The notes under the pieces: generated by a model
What the model was told of the DNA's origin: nothing
The model's input: only the letters and a program-made list of their open reading frames with translations
Database searches by the model: none
Assembly (NCBI RefSeq): GCF_000735525.1
Contig: NZ_JMPR01000028.1
Span: forward strand, 124,001-188,000
Origin: Tatumella ptyseos ATCC 33301
GTDB lineage: Bacteria > Pseudomonadota > Gammaproteobacteria > Enterobacterales > Enterobacteriaceae
Reading direction: 5' to 3'
Length of the DNA: 64,000 nt
Made by a program: the position numbers and the translations under genes
Shown here: positions 1 to 10,493 of the stretch, one piece after another
Layout of the letters: each line of letters begins with the position of its first letter
How positions within the stretch are numbered: the first letter of the stretch is position 1

Positions 1-39
1 GCTTCCATCGCGTTTCGTGACGAGCAGACTTTGATTCAT
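1..39 (-). CDS. nrdA: Ribonucleotide reductase class Ia alpha subunit, first 13 codons only
   Basis: Read leftwards from ATG at 39, the 13 visible codons give MNQSLLVTKRDGS, which matches the start of enterobacterial NrdA (MNQNLLVTKRDGS in E. coli). NrdA reduces ribonucleoside diphosphates to deoxyribonucleotides together with NrdB. The rest of the gene lies outside the window. The position fits E. coli, where nrdA lies beside ubiG and gyrA; yfaL, which lies between nrdA and ubiG there, is missing here. The DnaA boxes just upstream support the call. Confidence 0.88.
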   Translation of the reverse strand, partial: MNQSLLVTKRDGS

Positions 40-92
40 GTCGCGTTTACCTATCTATGCATGAGTATCAGTGAGTTATATATTCCGGGCAC

Positions 93-132
93 TTATGCAC
101 AGATTTTCCTTTGTGAATAAAACTGTGGATAA
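93..132. promoter_or_regulatory. Two DnaA boxes upstream of nrdA
   Basis: TTATGCACA at 93-101 and TGTGGATAA (the complement of TTATCCACA) at 124-132 both fit the DnaA box consensus TTATNCACA. The E. coli nrdA promoter also carries paired DnaA boxes that couple dNTP synthesis to replication initiation. They lie 54 to 93 bases upstream of the nrdA ATG. Function is inferred from the match and the position. Confidence 0.75.
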
Positions 133-133
133 G

Positions 134-178
134 CACTACATGTAGGGGGTGTTCAGAAAATATATAACAAGATAGGGT
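134..178. promoter_or_regulatory. Candidate pair of NrdR boxes upstream of nrdA
   Basis: A near-palindrome with core CTACATGTAG (136-145) is followed about 31 bases later, centre to centre, by ACCCTATCTTGTTATA read on the minus strand (about 163-178). Both loosely resemble the NrdR consensus ACACWATATNTNGTGT, and three helical turns is the usual spacing of paired NrdR boxes. The match is partial, so the call is tentative. Confidence 0.4.
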
Positions 179-477
179 TTATTTTAGTGAGATCCTGCGA
201 CTTAACAAGAGAAAAAAATGATGTTAAACCGGGTTGTATTTTTCTGTTTTTTTCGAAGCCCGCATGATTCAAGGCATAAGATGATGTCAACGATTTGAAG
301 AAAAATTTTCTTTCCGGACTCAGTCGCCGATTTTTCGCGCACAGCAGGGGTGCCGGGAAAAGAACAGTTGCACGACGGGGTGAAAAAAGAGACTAAAGCT
401 GGATTATTTCCCGGCAGGAAAATTTTGTCGGCCTGCCGGAAAACATATCAGCACAACTCTCCGCAAAAACGACAGTG

Positions 478-1203
478 TTATTCCGGGCAGCTGGTATGGA
501 CCATATAATTGACATCGACGCCGCGGCCCAGGCGGAACTGATTGGTGAGCGGATTATAATGCAGGCCCGTCATCCCTTCTTCACGCAAGGGAGTTTCATC
601 CACCCAGTTAAGTAATTCGGCCGGGCGAATGAATTTTTTTACATCATGGGTCCCGCGGGGCACCATGCGTAATACGTATTCCGCACCAAACACCGCCATC
701 AGCCAGGCTTTAGGGTTACGGTTGATGGTCGAGAAAAACACTTGCCCCCCCGGTTTCACCAGTTTTGCACAGGCATGGATGACAGACTGCGGATCCGGGA
801 CGTGTTCCAGCATCTCCATGCAGGTCACCACATCATACTGACCGGCAAACTCACTGGCGTGTTCTTCAACCGTTTGCTGAACATAATGGACGGTAACACC
901 GGTTTCCAGGGCATGCAGACGGGCAACTTCTAAGGGTTCTGCGCCCATATCCAGACCGGTGACATGGGCACCTTCACGGGCCATGCTTTCGGCCAGAATA
1001 CCGCCGCCGCAACCGACATCCAGTACCTTCTTACCAAACAGGCCCTGACTGTTCTGACTGATATAGCCCAGTCGCAGCGGGTTAATACGGTGCAGAGGTT
1101 TGAACTCACCTTCCAAATCCCACCAGCGGGAAGCAACGGCTTCAAATTTCGCAATTTCCTGGTGGTCAACGTTCTGTGGTTTTTCCTGAGAAGGCATATT
1201 CAT
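478..1203 (-). CDS. ubiG: Ubiquinone biosynthesis O-methyltransferase UbiG
   Basis: UbiG is the S-adenosylmethionine-dependent O-methyltransferase that performs both O-methylation steps of ubiquinone synthesis. The 241-residue protein aligns end to end with E. coli UbiG (240 residues), including the N-terminal block around [20 protein letters not shown]. The SAM-binding motif DVGCGGG is at residues 62-68, and the [11 protein letters not shown] motif is also present. The frame stays open further upstream, but I start at ATG 1203 because it has a good ribosome binding site (AGGAG, seven bases before) and matches the family length. It is divergent from gyrA, as in E. coli. Confidence 0.95.
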   Translation of the reverse strand: MNMPSQEKPQNVDHQEIAKFEAVASRWWDLEGEFKPLHRINPLRLGYISQNSQGLFGKKVLDVGCGGGILAESMAREGAHVTGLDMGAEPLEVARLHALETGVTVHYVQQTVEEHASEFAGQYDVVTCMEMLEHVPDPQSVIHACAKLVKPGGQVFFSTINRNPKAWLMAVFGAEYVLRMVPRGTHDVKKFIRPAELLNWVDETPLREEGMTGLHYNPLTNQFRLGRGVDVNYMVHTSCPE

Positions 1204-1299
1204 ATCACTACTCCTGACAAAATTTTCCCGAGTATAAACGCTTACAGCGCTTGCGGCATCCTCCGTCTGCGTCCCGGGGCAACTAATGTGACGCTGACG

Positions 1300-1328
1300 T
1301 TCACCGCAGGGCTGGTTTGTGATATGAT
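1300..1328 (+). promoter_or_regulatory. Candidate sigma-70 promoter for gyrA
   Basis: TTCACC (1300-1305) and TATGAT (1323-1328) are separated by 17 bases, as expected for -35 and -10 elements. The -10 lies 45 bases before the gyrA ATG. The -35 matches TTGACA in only four positions, so the assignment is by pattern only. Confidence 0.45.
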
Positions 1329-1372
1329 TTGCGGCCTTAACAGTCGGCAATATCTAGAGGGATATCGGCTCC

Positions 1373-4009
1373 ATGAGCGACTTAGCAAGAGAAATCACAC
1401 CGGTTAATATCGAGGAAGAATTAAAAAATTCTTATCTTGATTATGCCATGTCGGTCATCGTTGGCCGTGCATTACCTGACGTCCGTGATGGACTGAAGCC
1501 CGTACACCGTCGTGTACTGTTTGCCATGAGCGAACTGGGTAATGACTGGAATAAAGCCTACAAAAAATCTGCCCGTGTTGTCGGGGATGTGATAGGTAAA
1601 TATCACCCGCACGGTGATTCTGCCGTTTATGACACCATCGTCCGTATGGCTCAGCCTTTCTCACTTCGCTATATGCTGGTGGACGGGCAGGGCAACTTTG
1701 GTTCTATCGATGGCGATTCCGCAGCAGCCATGCGTTATACCGAAGTCCGTATGGCGAAAATTGCCCATGAACTGCTGGCAGACCTGGACAAAGAAACCGT
1801 TGATTTTGTACCCAACTACGATGGTACAGAACAGATCCCTGAAGTTCTGCCGACGAAAGTCCCTAATTTGCTGGTTAACGGCTCATCCGGTATTGCGGTG
1901 GGGATGGCAACAAACATTCCTCCGCATAACCTGAATGAAGTGATTAACGGTTGTCTGGCCTATATTGATGATAATGAGATCACCGTTGAAGGCCTGATGG
2001 AACACATTCCTGGCCCGGACTTCCCGACGGCTGCGATTATCAATGGCCGTCGTGGTATTGAAGAGGCCTACCGCACCGGACGTGGCAAAATTTATATCCG
2101 CGGGCGGGGGCAGGTCGAGACTGACGCCAAAACCGGCCGTGAAACGATTATCGTGCACGAAATCCCTTATCAGGTGAACAAAGCACGTTTGATTGAAAAA
2201 ATCGCAGAACTGGTTAAAGAGAAGCGAATCGAAGGGATCAGCGCGCTGCGCGATGAATCTGACAAAGACGGTATGCGTATCGTTATTGAGATTAAGCGCG
2301 ATGCCGTCGGTGAAGTGGTATTAAATAACCTTTATTCACTGACCCAGTTACAGGTATCTTTCGGGATCAATATGGTTGCCCTGCATCAGGGGCAGCCAAA
2401 AATTATGCCGCTGAAAGATATTCTGGAGGCCTTCGTACGTCACCGTCGTGAGGTCGTGACCCGCCGGACCATTTACGAACTGCGTAAAGCCCGTGACCGT
2501 GCTCATATCCTGGAAGGTCTGGCTGTAGCGTTGGCCAACATTGACCCGATTATCGAGTTAATTCGTCGTGCACCTTCACCGGCAGAAGCCAAAGCCGGTC
2601 TGGTAGCCACGCCGTGGCAACTGGGTAACGTCGCCGCCATGCTCGAAAAAGCCGGTGATGACGCCGCTCGCCCGGAATGGCTGGAGCCGGAATTCGGTAT
2701 CCGTGACGGTGCATACTACCTGACCGAACAGCAAGCCCAGGCCATTCTGGATCTCCGTCTTCAGAAACTGACCGGGATGGAGCATGAGAAACTGCTGGAT
2801 GAATATAAGCAGCTGCTGGAAGAAATTGCCGCACTGATCTTTATTCTGCAGGACTCTGACCGTCTGATGGAAGTTATCCGCGAAGAGCTGGTGGCTGTCC
2901 GTGAACAGTTTGGCGATAAGCGTCGTACTGAAATCACGGCAAACAGCGCGGATATCAATCTTGAAGACCTGATCAATCAGGAAGATGTTGTCGTTACGCT
3001 TTCTCACCAGGGCTATGTGAAATATCAGCCACTGACCGATTATGAAGCGCAGCGTCGTGGTGGCAAAGGGAAGTCAGCGGCCAGGATCAAAGAAGAAGAC
3101 TTCATTGATCGTCTGCTGGTTGCGAATACCCATGACACTATCCTCTGCTTCTCAAGCCGTGGTCGCCTCTACTGGATGAAAGTCTACCAGTTACCGGAAG
3201 CCAGCCGCGGGTCACGTGGCCGTCCTATCGTAAACCTGCTGCCGCTGGAAGCGAACGAACGTATTACCGCAATTCTGCCGGTACGTGAATACTCCGAAGG
3301 ACTGAATATCTTTATGGCGACCGCCAGCGGTACCGTGAAGAAAACCGCCCTGACCGAATTCAGCCGTCCGCGTAGCGCCGGGATCATCGCCGTCAACCTG
3401 CGTGATGACGATGAGCTGATCGGTGTGGCACTGACTGACGGTAATGATGAAGCGATGCTGTTCTCTGCTGCCGGTAAGGTGGTTCGCTTCTCTGAACAGG
3501 CTGTCAGACCGATGGGCCGTACTGCATCAGGTGTTCGTGGTATTCGACTGGCCGAAAATGACCGGGTGGTTTCACTGATCATTCCTCGTGAAGAGGGTGC
3601 GATCCTGACAGTGACACAGAACGGTTACGGTAAACGTACGGATAATACCGAGTACCCGACGAAGTCCCGTGCCACTCAGGGTGTTATCTCTATCAAAGTG
3701 ACAGAGCGTAACGGTCCGGTGATCGGTGCGGTGCAGGTGGTCGACAGTGATCAGATTATGATGATCACCGATGCCGGTACCCTGGTACGTACCCGTGTTT
3801 CTGAAGTCAGTGTGGTTGGCCGTAATACACAGGGCGTGATACTGATCCGTACTGCGGAAGATGAGAATGTCGTGGGCCTGCAACGTGTGGCTGAACCGGT
3901 TGAAGAAGATGAACTGGATGCTATTGATGGTACGGTTGCAGAAGGTGAAGACGACATTGTTCAGGAAGCCGAATCAGATGATGATGCGGCACCGGAAGAC
4001 GAAGAATAA
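1373..4009 (+). CDS. gyrA: DNA gyrase subunit A
   Basis: GyrA is the breakage-reunion subunit of the ATP-dependent gyrase that introduces negative supercoils; it works as A2B2 with GyrB. The 878-residue protein aligns throughout with E. coli GyrA. The catalytic tyrosine is Y122 (AAMRYTE). The quinolone-resistance region reads [12 protein letters not shown] with S83 and D87, the quinolone-sensitive state. The GyrA box QRRGGKG, which is needed for DNA wrapping, lies near residue 560, and the C-terminal beta-pinwheel ends in the usual acidic tail. The start at ATG 1373 follows an AGAGGGA ribosome binding site and gives the conserved [15 protein letters not shown] strong terminator follows. Confidence 0.99.
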   Translation: MSDLAREITPVNIEEELKNSYLDYAMSVIVGRALPDVRDGLKPVHRRVLFAMSELGNDWNKAYKKSARVVGDVIGKYHPHGDSAVYDTIVRMAQPFSLRYMLVDGQGNFGSIDGDSAAAMRYTEVRMAKIAHELLADLDKETVDFVPNYDGTEQIPEVLPTKVPNLLVNGSSGIAVGMATNIPPHNLNEVINGCLAYIDDNEITVEGLMEHIPGPDFPTAAIINGRRGIEEAYRTGRGKIYIRGRGQVETDAKTGRETIIVHEIPYQVNKARLIEKIAELVKEKRIEGISALRDESDKDGMRIVIEIKRDAVGEVVLNNLYSLTQLQVSFGINMVALHQGQPKIMPLKDILEAFVRHRREVVTRRTIYELRKARDRAHILEGLAVALANIDPIIELIRRAPSPAEAKAGLVATPWQLGNVAAMLEKAGDDAARPEWLEPEFGIRDGAYYLTEQQAQAILDLRLQKLTGMEHEKLLDEYKQLLEEIAALIFILQDSDRLMEVIREELVAVREQFGDKRRTEITANSADINLEDLINQEDVVVTLSHQGYVKYQPLTDYEAQRRGGKGKSAARIKEEDFIDRLLVANTHDTILCFSSRGRLYWMKVYQLPEASRGSRGRPIVNLLPLEANERITAILPVREYSEGLNIFMATASGTVKKTALTEFSRPRSAGIIAVNLRDDDELIGVALTDGNDEAMLFSAAGKVVRFSEQAVRPMGRTASGVRGIRLAENDRVVSLIIPREEGAILTVTQNGYGKRTDNTEYPTKSRATQGVISIKVTERNGPVIGAVQVVDSDQIMMITDAGTLVRTRVSEVSVVGRNTQGVILIRTAEDENVVGLQRVAEPVEEDELDAIDGTVAEGEDDIVQEAESDDDAAPEDEE

Positions 4010-4037
4010 ATTCTTCACGTTTTCAGGTTAACCCCGG

Positions 4038-4068
4038 GAGACACCGCATTGCGGTGTCTCTTTTTTTT
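4038..4068 (+). terminator. Intrinsic terminator of gyrA
   Basis: A perfect 10-bp stem, GAGACACCGC (4038-4047) with GCGGTGTCTC (4051-4060), closes a three-base loop and is followed by eight T residues. It lies 29 bases after the gyrA stop. Confidence 0.93.
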
Positions 4069-4216
4069 ACCTGTGCCTGTCCCGTGACAACCACGACAAT
4101 ATGGCGCGGGTTGTGATAATCTTACTCCCTTCAGGGAAGACTGTAGCGTTATAGTGATGATGTGCAGGGTTTCCTTCCGTCATTGAATTTTCCAGGCTTA
4201 CTGCAGTGAGTATCCT

Positions 4217-7060
4217 TTGAAATATCTCGTCTCTTTTCGTACCACATTACGTGTCTCCCGTTACCTGTTCCGGATCCTGGCGCTTTTGCTTTGGTTACTG
4301 GGCGGTCTGCTAAGTGCATTTTATCTGTTGAATGTATTGCATGAGAAAGAGTCGGATATCAGGGAACAACTGTCCGGTAACTTTAGCCAGGCGGCCTGGT
4401 ATGTCGCGCATACGAATGAAGCCATGCGCGAGCTTAAATATATTACTGAAGGTCAGCTGAACAATACCCCGGATGGAAATACCTTTATCCTCAGCAGCGG
4501 GAATAAAGATTTTTCTCCCCGCTATTCCCCGCTGTTCAGTGATGATGATTGCAATACGACCAATGCCACCTGGCGCACGACCTTATCCACCCTGGGGGGG
4601 TTCATACATTACTGGGAAAGCCAGTATGTTTCTTCATATGAGATGAGCCGGATTTTCCTGCTGAATAATGGCAGTAATTGCCTGGCCACCTTCTCTTTCG
4701 GGAACAGTGATGTCAGTGGTGATTTCAGTACCCGCTCGCTGCAGGAAAATGTTTTACGGTTCCATAACAGTAGCTCCAATGAGCAGCGTAACCCCGTTTA
4801 CTGGATCACTGCCGGTAACCAGCCGGGGGTCGGGGCGTTCTATATGATGATGCCGGTTTATACCGGTAATCAGCCGGTGGCACTACTGAGTTTTGAGCAA
4901 AATCTTCGGCTGGATGAGCTGACGACCCCGGGCAGTGTGCCGGTGGTGACGTCCATTGTTAACAGTGATAACCAGTTGCTGTTGTCCACCGATAAGGACG
5001 CTAACAGCAGCACCTTCGAATGGCTTCCGGACGATAAGGTCTGGTTCGGTTACAGCGACGGCTACCGTCAGCTGATCCTTAAGCAGTCGCTGACATCAAG
5101 CCCGTTCAGTATTGTGTATTCACTGTCTACCGACTTGCTGTTCAACCAAATGAAGCTGATGATTATCAACGCCGTCTTACTGAATATCTTCAGTGCACTA
5201 TTACTGATGGTATTGACGATCATTTTCGAGCGGCGAATGCTCTATCCGGCGGAGGAAAATGCGATCCGTCTTGAGGAACATGAGCAATTTAACCGAAAAA
5301 TTGTCGCCTCTGCGCCGGTCGGTATTTGTATTTTACGGACCAGTGATGGCAGTAACGTCCTCAGCAACGAGCTTGCCCATAATTATCTGAGTCTGCTGAC
5401 CGCTGAAGATAAAGCCCGGCTGACCGATATCATCAGTGGACAGCAGGTTAATTTTGTTGATGTGTTGACGGGTTCCAACACGAATCTGCAAATCAGTTTT
5501 GTGCATAGCCGTTATCGTAATGAGGATGTCGCGATTTGTGTACTGGTGGATGTCAGCGCCAGGATCAAGATGGAGCAGTCATTGCAGGAAGTTGCGGATG
5601 CTGCAGAACAGGCCAGTCAGTCAAAATCGATGTTCCTGGCGACGGTCAGTCATGAATTGCGCACACCGCTTTATGGCATTATCGGTAATCTGGACTTACT
5701 GAAAACCCGCGAGCTGCCCAGGAATACGGAAGCGCTGGTCAGTGCCATGAACAACTCGTCAGATCTGTTGCTGAAAATTATTAACGATATTCTTGATTTC
5801 TCGAAGATTGAATCTGAACAGCTGAAGACCGAACCTTGCCTGTTCTCGCCGCAAGAAATGGTCGGGCACATTATTTCTAACTATCTGTCGCTGGTCGTAA
5901 AAAAACGGCTGACTCTCTATTGCATGATTGAGCATGATGTCCCGACATCCCTGTTTGCTGACCCGATGCGTCTGCAGCAGGTAGTCTCTAACTTGCTGAA
6001 TAATGCGATAAAATTCACGCATACAGGCTGCATTATTTTACAACTGTATCAGCATGAGGGGTATCTGGCCTTCCGGCTGCGTGATACCGGCGTAGGGATC
6101 CCAACCCGGGATGTATTACGGCTATTTGATCCGTTCTTCCAGGTCGGGACGGGCGTTCAGCGTAACTTCCAGGGCACCGGACTGGGGCTGGCTATTTGTG
6201 AGAAACTGGTCAGCATGATGGACGGGGATATCGCCGTGGAATCCGAGCCGGGAATGGGCAGTCAGTTTACGGTACGTATCCCGGTTTATCAGGGGCAGTG
6301 GCAGCCTGCAGTCACCGATCTCACCGGCCGGCGGGTATGTATTGACCTGAAAAATACGATGTACGCAGATTACCTGACCCGTAATCTGCAGGCACTGTCG
6401 ATTATCGTCAGCCGGGACCGGGCACAACTGACTCCGGAAGATATCTATATTACCGATAGTGATGAAGGCAATGGACTGGTATGCCGGGCGCGTATCTGTT
6501 TCAGTAGTGAACATACCGGCTTCCCGATGGAAGTTCAGCCTGGCACCTGGGTGATGACGACCTCCATGCCTCATGAGTTACCGGATCTCCTGCGGCGGAT
6601 TTACCGTCCGGCCATTGAGAATAAATACCCGGCAATGGCGGCGGAAGATAAACCGAAAGCGGCGTGCCACGATGATATTTTGATTCTGGTCGTTGATGAT
6701 CATCCTATCAACCGGATGCTTTTATCCGGCCAGTTACACACCATTGGCTATCAGGTAAAAACGGCTCAGGACGGCGTGGATGCACTGAACGTACTGAAAC
6801 GTATTGATGCTGATATCATTCTCAGTGATGTGAATATGCCGAATATGGATGGTTATCTGCTGACGCGGACGCTACGTGAATCAGGCTGGACTCGCCCGGT
6901 GATCGGGGTAACCGCTAATGCGCTGGCCGATGAAAAACAGCACTGTCTGGAGGCGGGGATGGATGCCTGTCTCTCAAAACCTGTGACCTTACAGGAACTG
7001 GGTACGACGCTGGCCGGGTATGTGGAACGTATCAGGCATGAACGGGCATTGGCAGAGTAA
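4217..7060 (+). CDS. rcsC: Rcs phosphorelay hybrid sensor kinase RcsC
   Basis: RcsC is the inner-membrane hybrid kinase of the Rcs envelope-stress phosphorelay. It autophosphorylates, passes phosphate to its own receiver domain, and then to RcsD and RcsB. The 947 residues (949 in E. coli) show an N-terminal membrane segment (about 20-40), a periplasmic sensor domain, a second membrane segment (about 313-335), a HAMP-like/PAS region, a HisKA domain with H479 in SHELRTPLYG, an ATPase domain with GVGIP and GTGLGL, and a receiver whose phosphoacceptor is D871 (SDVNMPNMDGY). The start is TTG at 4217, giving the conserved MKYLxSFRTTL; no better ATG is available. It converges on rcsB, as in E. coli. 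Confidence 0.97.
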   Translation: MKYLVSFRTTLRVSRYLFRILALLLWLLGGLLSAFYLLNVLHEKESDIREQLSGNFSQAAWYVAHTNEAMRELKYITEGQLNNTPDGNTFILSSGNKDFSPRYSPLFSDDDCNTTNATWRTTLSTLGGFIHYWESQYVSSYEMSRIFLLNNGSNCLATFSFGNSDVSGDFSTRSLQENVLRFHNSSSNEQRNPVYWITAGNQPGVGAFYMMMPVYTGNQPVALLSFEQNLRLDELTTPGSVPVVTSIVNSDNQLLLSTDKDANSSTFEWLPDDKVWFGYSDGYRQLILKQSLTSSPFSIVYSLSTDLLFNQMKLMIINAVLLNIFSALLLMVLTIIFERRMLYPAEENAIRLEEHEQFNRKIVASAPVGICILRTSDGSNVLSNELAHNYLSLLTAEDKARLTDIISGQQVNFVDVLTGSNTNLQISFVHSRYRNEDVAICVLVDVSARIKMEQSLQEVADAAEQASQSKSMFLATVSHELRTPLYGIIGNLDLLKTRELPRNTEALVSAMNNSSDLLLKIINDILDFSKIESEQLKTEPCLFSPQEMVGHIISNYLSLVVKKRLTLYCMIEHDVPTSLFADPMRLQQVVSNLLNNAIKFTHTGCIILQLYQHEGYLAFRLRDTGVGIPTRDVLRLFDPFFQVGTGVQRNFQGTGLGLAICEKLVSMMDGDIAVESEPGMGSQFTVRIPVYQGQWQPAVTDLTGRRVCIDLKNTMYADYLTRNLQALSIIVSRDRAQLTPEDIYITDSDEGNGLVCRARICFSSEHTGFPMEVQPGTWVMTTSMPHELPDLLRRIYRPAIENKYPAMAAEDKPKAACHDDILILVVDDHPINRMLLSGQLHTIGYQVKTAQDGVDALNVLKRIDADIILSDVNMPNMDGYLLTRTLRESGWTRPVIGVTANALADEKQHCLEAGMDACLSKPVTLQELGTTLAGYVERIRHERALAE

Positions 7061-7158
7061 ATCGGGTGTCGGGGGCAGGGCCGATAAGCAGGAGCCGGGA
7101 GTGACGCAGGGCGGGCATACGGAACCTGTCAGGCGGAAAGGGCGGTGTGACCGGGGAG

Positions 7159-7181
7159 TGCCCTGCCGTAACAGCAGGGCA
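7159..7181. terminator. Hairpin between convergent rcsC and rcsB
   Basis: TGCCCTGC (7159-7166) pairs with GCAGGGCA (7174-7181) around a seven-base loop, in the short gap between the converging genes. There is no clear T tract on either side, so it is a weak candidate for a shared terminator. Confidence 0.4.
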
Positions 7182-7192
7182 ACGGACGCGGA

Positions 7193-7840
7193 TTATTCTT
7201 TGGGTAAGCTGCTGCTCACTGAAGAAAGGTAGTTCAGCAGGGCAATATCGTTGTCGACCCCCAGCTTCATCATGGCCGACTTTTTCTGACTGCTGATAGT
7301 TTTGATACTACGGTTCAGTTTGCGGGCAATTTCTGTGACCAGGAAACCTTCTGCAAACAAGCGCAGGACTTCACTTTCTTTCGGTGACAGACGTTTGTCT
7401 CCGTACCCGCCGGCACTGATTTTTTCCAGCAGCTTGGCGACTGACTCAGGAGTGTATTTCTTCCCTTTCTGCAGGGCGGCCAGCGCCTTAGGCAGATCGG
7501 TCGGCGCACCTTGTTTCAGCACAATCCCTTCAATATCCAGGTCCAGTACGGAACTCAGGATGGCCGGGTTGTTGTTCATTGTCAGAACAATGATAGCCAG
7601 GTCAGGGTAATGACGTTTGATATATTTGATAAGCGTGATCCCGTCGCCATACTTATCGCCCGGCATAGACAGGTCGGTGATCAGTACATTGGCTTCGAGT
7701 TTGGACAGGCTATTGATAAGTGCTGTTGAGTCTTCAAACTCACCGACGACATTGACCCACTCGATCTGTTCGAGAGATTTACGGATCCCGAACAAAACTA
7801 TCGGGTGATCATCGGCAATAATTACGTTTAAGTTATTCAT
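7193..7840 (-). CDS. rcsB: Rcs phosphorelay response regulator RcsB
   Basis: RcsB is the DNA-binding output regulator of the Rcs system; it controls capsule, motility and envelope genes, alone or with partners such as RcsA. The 215-residue protein is nearly identical to E. coli RcsB (216 residues). The receiver domain has the acidic pair D10/D11 and phosphoacceptor D56 (ITDLSMPGDKYGDG), followed by a LuxR-type helix-turn-helix (LSPKESEVLRLFAEGFLVTEIA). The open frame extends 15 codons upstream, but ATG 7840 gives the conserved MNNxNVIIADDHP. It starts four bases after the rcsD stop, so the two genes are very probably co-transcribed. Confidence 0.98.
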   Translation of the reverse strand: MNNLNVIIADDHPIVLFGIRKSLEQIEWVNVVGEFEDSTALINSLSKLEANVLITDLSMPGDKYGDGITLIKYIKRHYPDLAIIVLTMNNNPAILSSVLDLDIEGIVLKQGAPTDLPKALAALQKGKKYTPESVAKLLEKISAGGYGDKRLSPKESEVLRLFAEGFLVTEIARKLNRSIKTISSQKKSAMMKLGVDNDIALLNYLSSVSSSLPKE

Positions 7841-7844
7841 CTTT

Positions 7845-10493
7845 TTATTTACCTTGCTGCAATAGTTGGTTGACGTAATCGTCAATGTCCCTGGCAGCTT
7901 CTTTAATGTTTAAATCATCGCACTTTTCAATGAAAAGCTCTAACTGCTCACACTGTGCTTTACCGGCATCGAGACCCAGCATCGCGAAAACACCTTTAAG
8001 CCGGTGTGCTGTCAGAGCGAGTGCGGCATAATCTTTATCAGCAAGTTCAAGAGATAATTTAGTGACGTCATCGGGTACAGTATCCTTAAATATCTGAAAA
8101 TAACCGGGTTCCTCCAGCACTGAATTCCCGCTATTTTCAGGAGCTTCCTCCATCTCATCCTCGGTCAGTTGTTTTTCAATCAATGAAAGCAGAGCTTCCA
8201 GCAGTGCCTGATTCAGATTGTAATTCGCACGGTACTGCTGCGGGTTAATAGCTGAGTATCCGGGTTCAGTACCCGTGATAAGTACAGCCCATCCCGAAAG
8301 CCTGGCCGGGACATCAGTGATCAGGAAATCATAGTCCTGGACTGAAACCCGCTCGTCGGCAATGACACATTTGGCCCCCCAGTACTCCAGCTGACGGCTA
8401 ACGATTTTATAGATATCATCAACCACCACATCAACCAATACTGTAATTCCTTCCAGTATTTTCTCGTCCTGCTCTGCTTCCTGAGTCTGTACAGGTAACA
8501 AGAGAGTGACATTGTAATGAGTCCCCAGATCTGTCTTAGAGACAATATCCAGTTTTCCGCTCAACGCCTGACAGAACTGACGACAGAAAAACAGGTCCAT
8601 ACTGTTCGACTTTTCGTCATTCTCTGTACTGACATCGCCACTGAACGGAAAATGTACGTTCTCAAGCTCTGTCTTATTCAGACCCTGACCAGTATCTACA
8701 ATATTTACCATTAGTCGATCAGTTTGTTCCGGGCTTGCGCCGATCCGGACAGAAATTTTTCCCCAATGGGTGGTTCCGAAGGAATACCACAATAAAGTCA
8801 TCAGGATTTTTCTGACAATGGTACTGTCACCGAGGCGAATCTCATCGGCAGGGCAGAGATTATTGACAATAATGTTCAGCCCCCGGGTATTTAGCGAAGG
8901 GAGTAACTCCGTCACTATTTCATCCAGCAATTTTTGCAGGCTGAACGCCTCTTCCCGGGCTGACCAGCGATGATTTTCAAGCTCATTAAGCAGAATAATA
9001 TTATCTGTCAGACGTAACAGATGATCACTGTAATCAGCCAGTGGCTGCCAGTCGGAGAGGGTGACGGAGCCCTGCAGAGCAGAAAGATGGTTACGCAGGC
9101 GTGATACCGGCTGATGGAAGGTCCGGCCGATATTTTCCAGTAGCTGGCGACGGATAAGGTGATTTTTATCCAGCACCTTCTGTGCATGCTGCAGTTTTTT
9201 ATTGATCAGGATCTCGCGATCCTGATTACTGATAATAAAGAAGCGGTATTGCGGCGAACAGTGACTCTGCTGGTGTCTGACTTCGTAGACTTCATTATTA
9301 ATTGTGACCTGCAGCATGCCCTGAGCATTTTCTGATAACGACACAATTTTTTGCAGGTTCAAATGCGGGATCAGTTGTGCGGCTTTCTCGTTACTGACCA
9401 CTTCCCGATGTGCATTGAAATCATAGATAACAAATCCAACCGGCAGGCTATCAACCATCTCTTTATTCAGGATACGCAACAGCTCCAGTTCAGGGTTGGT
9501 TTTATCTTCCTGCGGAGCCTGATAGCGGCGCAGCAGGAAGCTGGTGGCCAGAGACAGGACAAACAGTAACAGACACAAACCGAGCGTCAGAGCAAACTCA
9601 TGAATGGCCTGGTTCAGCAACATCAGGATTGACACCTGATACGTAATCACCATGGAGGCCGATGAAAGCGGGGCGAATAATTCCACTGAGGCTGTTGCCA
9701 GGTTCAGTCTGTCCGCTGTCGATATATCCTGATTGCCGGAGTCCGTATCATGAAACATCATCAGGTCCGGTCTGAGATTGCCGATCAGTAAATCGTTAAC
9801 AGGAAGATCAAACGCCAATACCGTGGCCAGATGGCCTGGCTGGTTAAAGGTGGTTCGCAGTGTAAAATAGTAATCATTACTGTCTGCGGTGTGGCGTAAC
9901 TCTGAAAAACTTTCGCGTTCATCCAGAGTATTGGCTTGCTGAAGCATTTCAGCTCTGCGGGTCGAAACCAGCCCGGTGATACTTTCACCGTTATAGCGGA
10001 CCATCATATCTTTCAGGGGCAGGGTAGAGACCATCGTCATGCTGTTATCCTGACCATTAAGATAATACATGGACCAGACATTCTTTTTGATGCCCCACAG
10101 CGTATTCAGGAAGTCAGAGATATTATTGGCGGTTGCCAGTGTACTGCTGTCGTGAGAACCAAAGATCAGTGCCTGGGTCTTACCCTGTTCAGTGACCGGC
10201 GCATAGATATCCGGACGCAAACGAATTTCCTGCAGTCCGGCGGCCGGAGTATCATCATCGCTGTCCGTACTGCTGTTCTGATTCTGATAAATCTGCCAGG
10301 TCGCGAACCGGTAGGTATCGATACGTAATTGCAGAGACCGGGAAAAACTGCCCAGTAAGGCCTGCTGATGGTGTAACTGAGCCCCCAGGCTGTCATAAAT
10401 GATGCTCAGAAAAATAATGACCACGATGACATTGAACAACATCATGAGTTTGAACAGTGGTCTTGAGGGCAACTGGCTATTTTTTCCGGACAT
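7845..10493 (-). CDS. rcsD: Rcs phosphotransfer protein RcsD
   Basis: RcsD is the inner-membrane phosphotransfer protein that carries phosphate from the RcsC receiver to RcsB. The 882 residues show an N-terminal membrane segment (about 15-35), a periplasmic domain, a second membrane segment (about 297-320), a kinase-like core with a degenerate ATPase domain, an RcsB-binding (ABL) region, and a C-terminal HPt domain with phosphoacceptor H830 in LTAHRLKGVFAMLGL. E. coli RcsD has 890 residues; its N terminus is less similar than the rest, which is usual for this protein. The gene lies between micF and rcsB, as in E. coli. Confidence 0.96.
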   Translation of the reverse strand: MSGKNSQLPSRPLFKLMMLFNVIVVIIFLSIIYDSLGAQLHHQQALLGSFSRSLQLRIDTYRFATWQIYQNQNSSTDSDDDTPAAGLQEIRLRPDIYAPVTEQGKTQALIFGSHDSSTLATANNISDFLNTLWGIKKNVWSMYYLNGQDNSMTMVSTLPLKDMMVRYNGESITGLVSTRRAEMLQQANTLDERESFSELRHTADSNDYYFTLRTTFNQPGHLATVLAFDLPVNDLLIGNLRPDLMMFHDTDSGNQDISTADRLNLATASVELFAPLSSASMVITYQVSILMLLNQAIHEFALTLGLCLLLFVLSLATSFLLRRYQAPQEDKTNPELELLRILNKEMVDSLPVGFVIYDFNAHREVVSNEKAAQLIPHLNLQKIVSLSENAQGMLQVTINNEVYEVRHQQSHCSPQYRFFIISNQDREILINKKLQHAQKVLDKNHLIRRQLLENIGRTFHQPVSRLRNHLSALQGSVTLSDWQPLADYSDHLLRLTDNIILLNELENHRWSAREEAFSLQKLLDEIVTELLPSLNTRGLNIIVNNLCPADEIRLGDSTIVRKILMTLLWYSFGTTHWGKISVRIGASPEQTDRLMVNIVDTGQGLNKTELENVHFPFSGDVSTENDEKSNSMDLFFCRQFCQALSGKLDIVSKTDLGTHYNVTLLLPVQTQEAEQDEKILEGITVLVDVVVDDIYKIVSRQLEYWGAKCVIADERVSVQDYDFLITDVPARLSGWAVLITGTEPGYSAINPQQYRANYNLNQALLEALLSLIEKQLTEDEMEEAPENSGNSVLEEPGYFQIFKDTVPDDVTKLSLELADKDYAALALTAHRLKGVFAMLGLDAGKAQCEQLELFIEKCDDLNIKEAARDIDDYVNQLLQQGK

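Larger units (their letters stand above)
40..477. other. Intergenic region between nrdA and ubiG
   Basis: No protein gene is supported here. The left third holds the nrdA control region. The right end holds an inverted repeat, CCGGCAGG at 411-418 and CCTGCCGG at 432-439, just past the ubiG stop, which could end ubiG transcription although it lacks a strong T tract. E. coli has the autotransporter gene yfaL in this interval; no trace of it was recognised. Confidence 0.6.
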
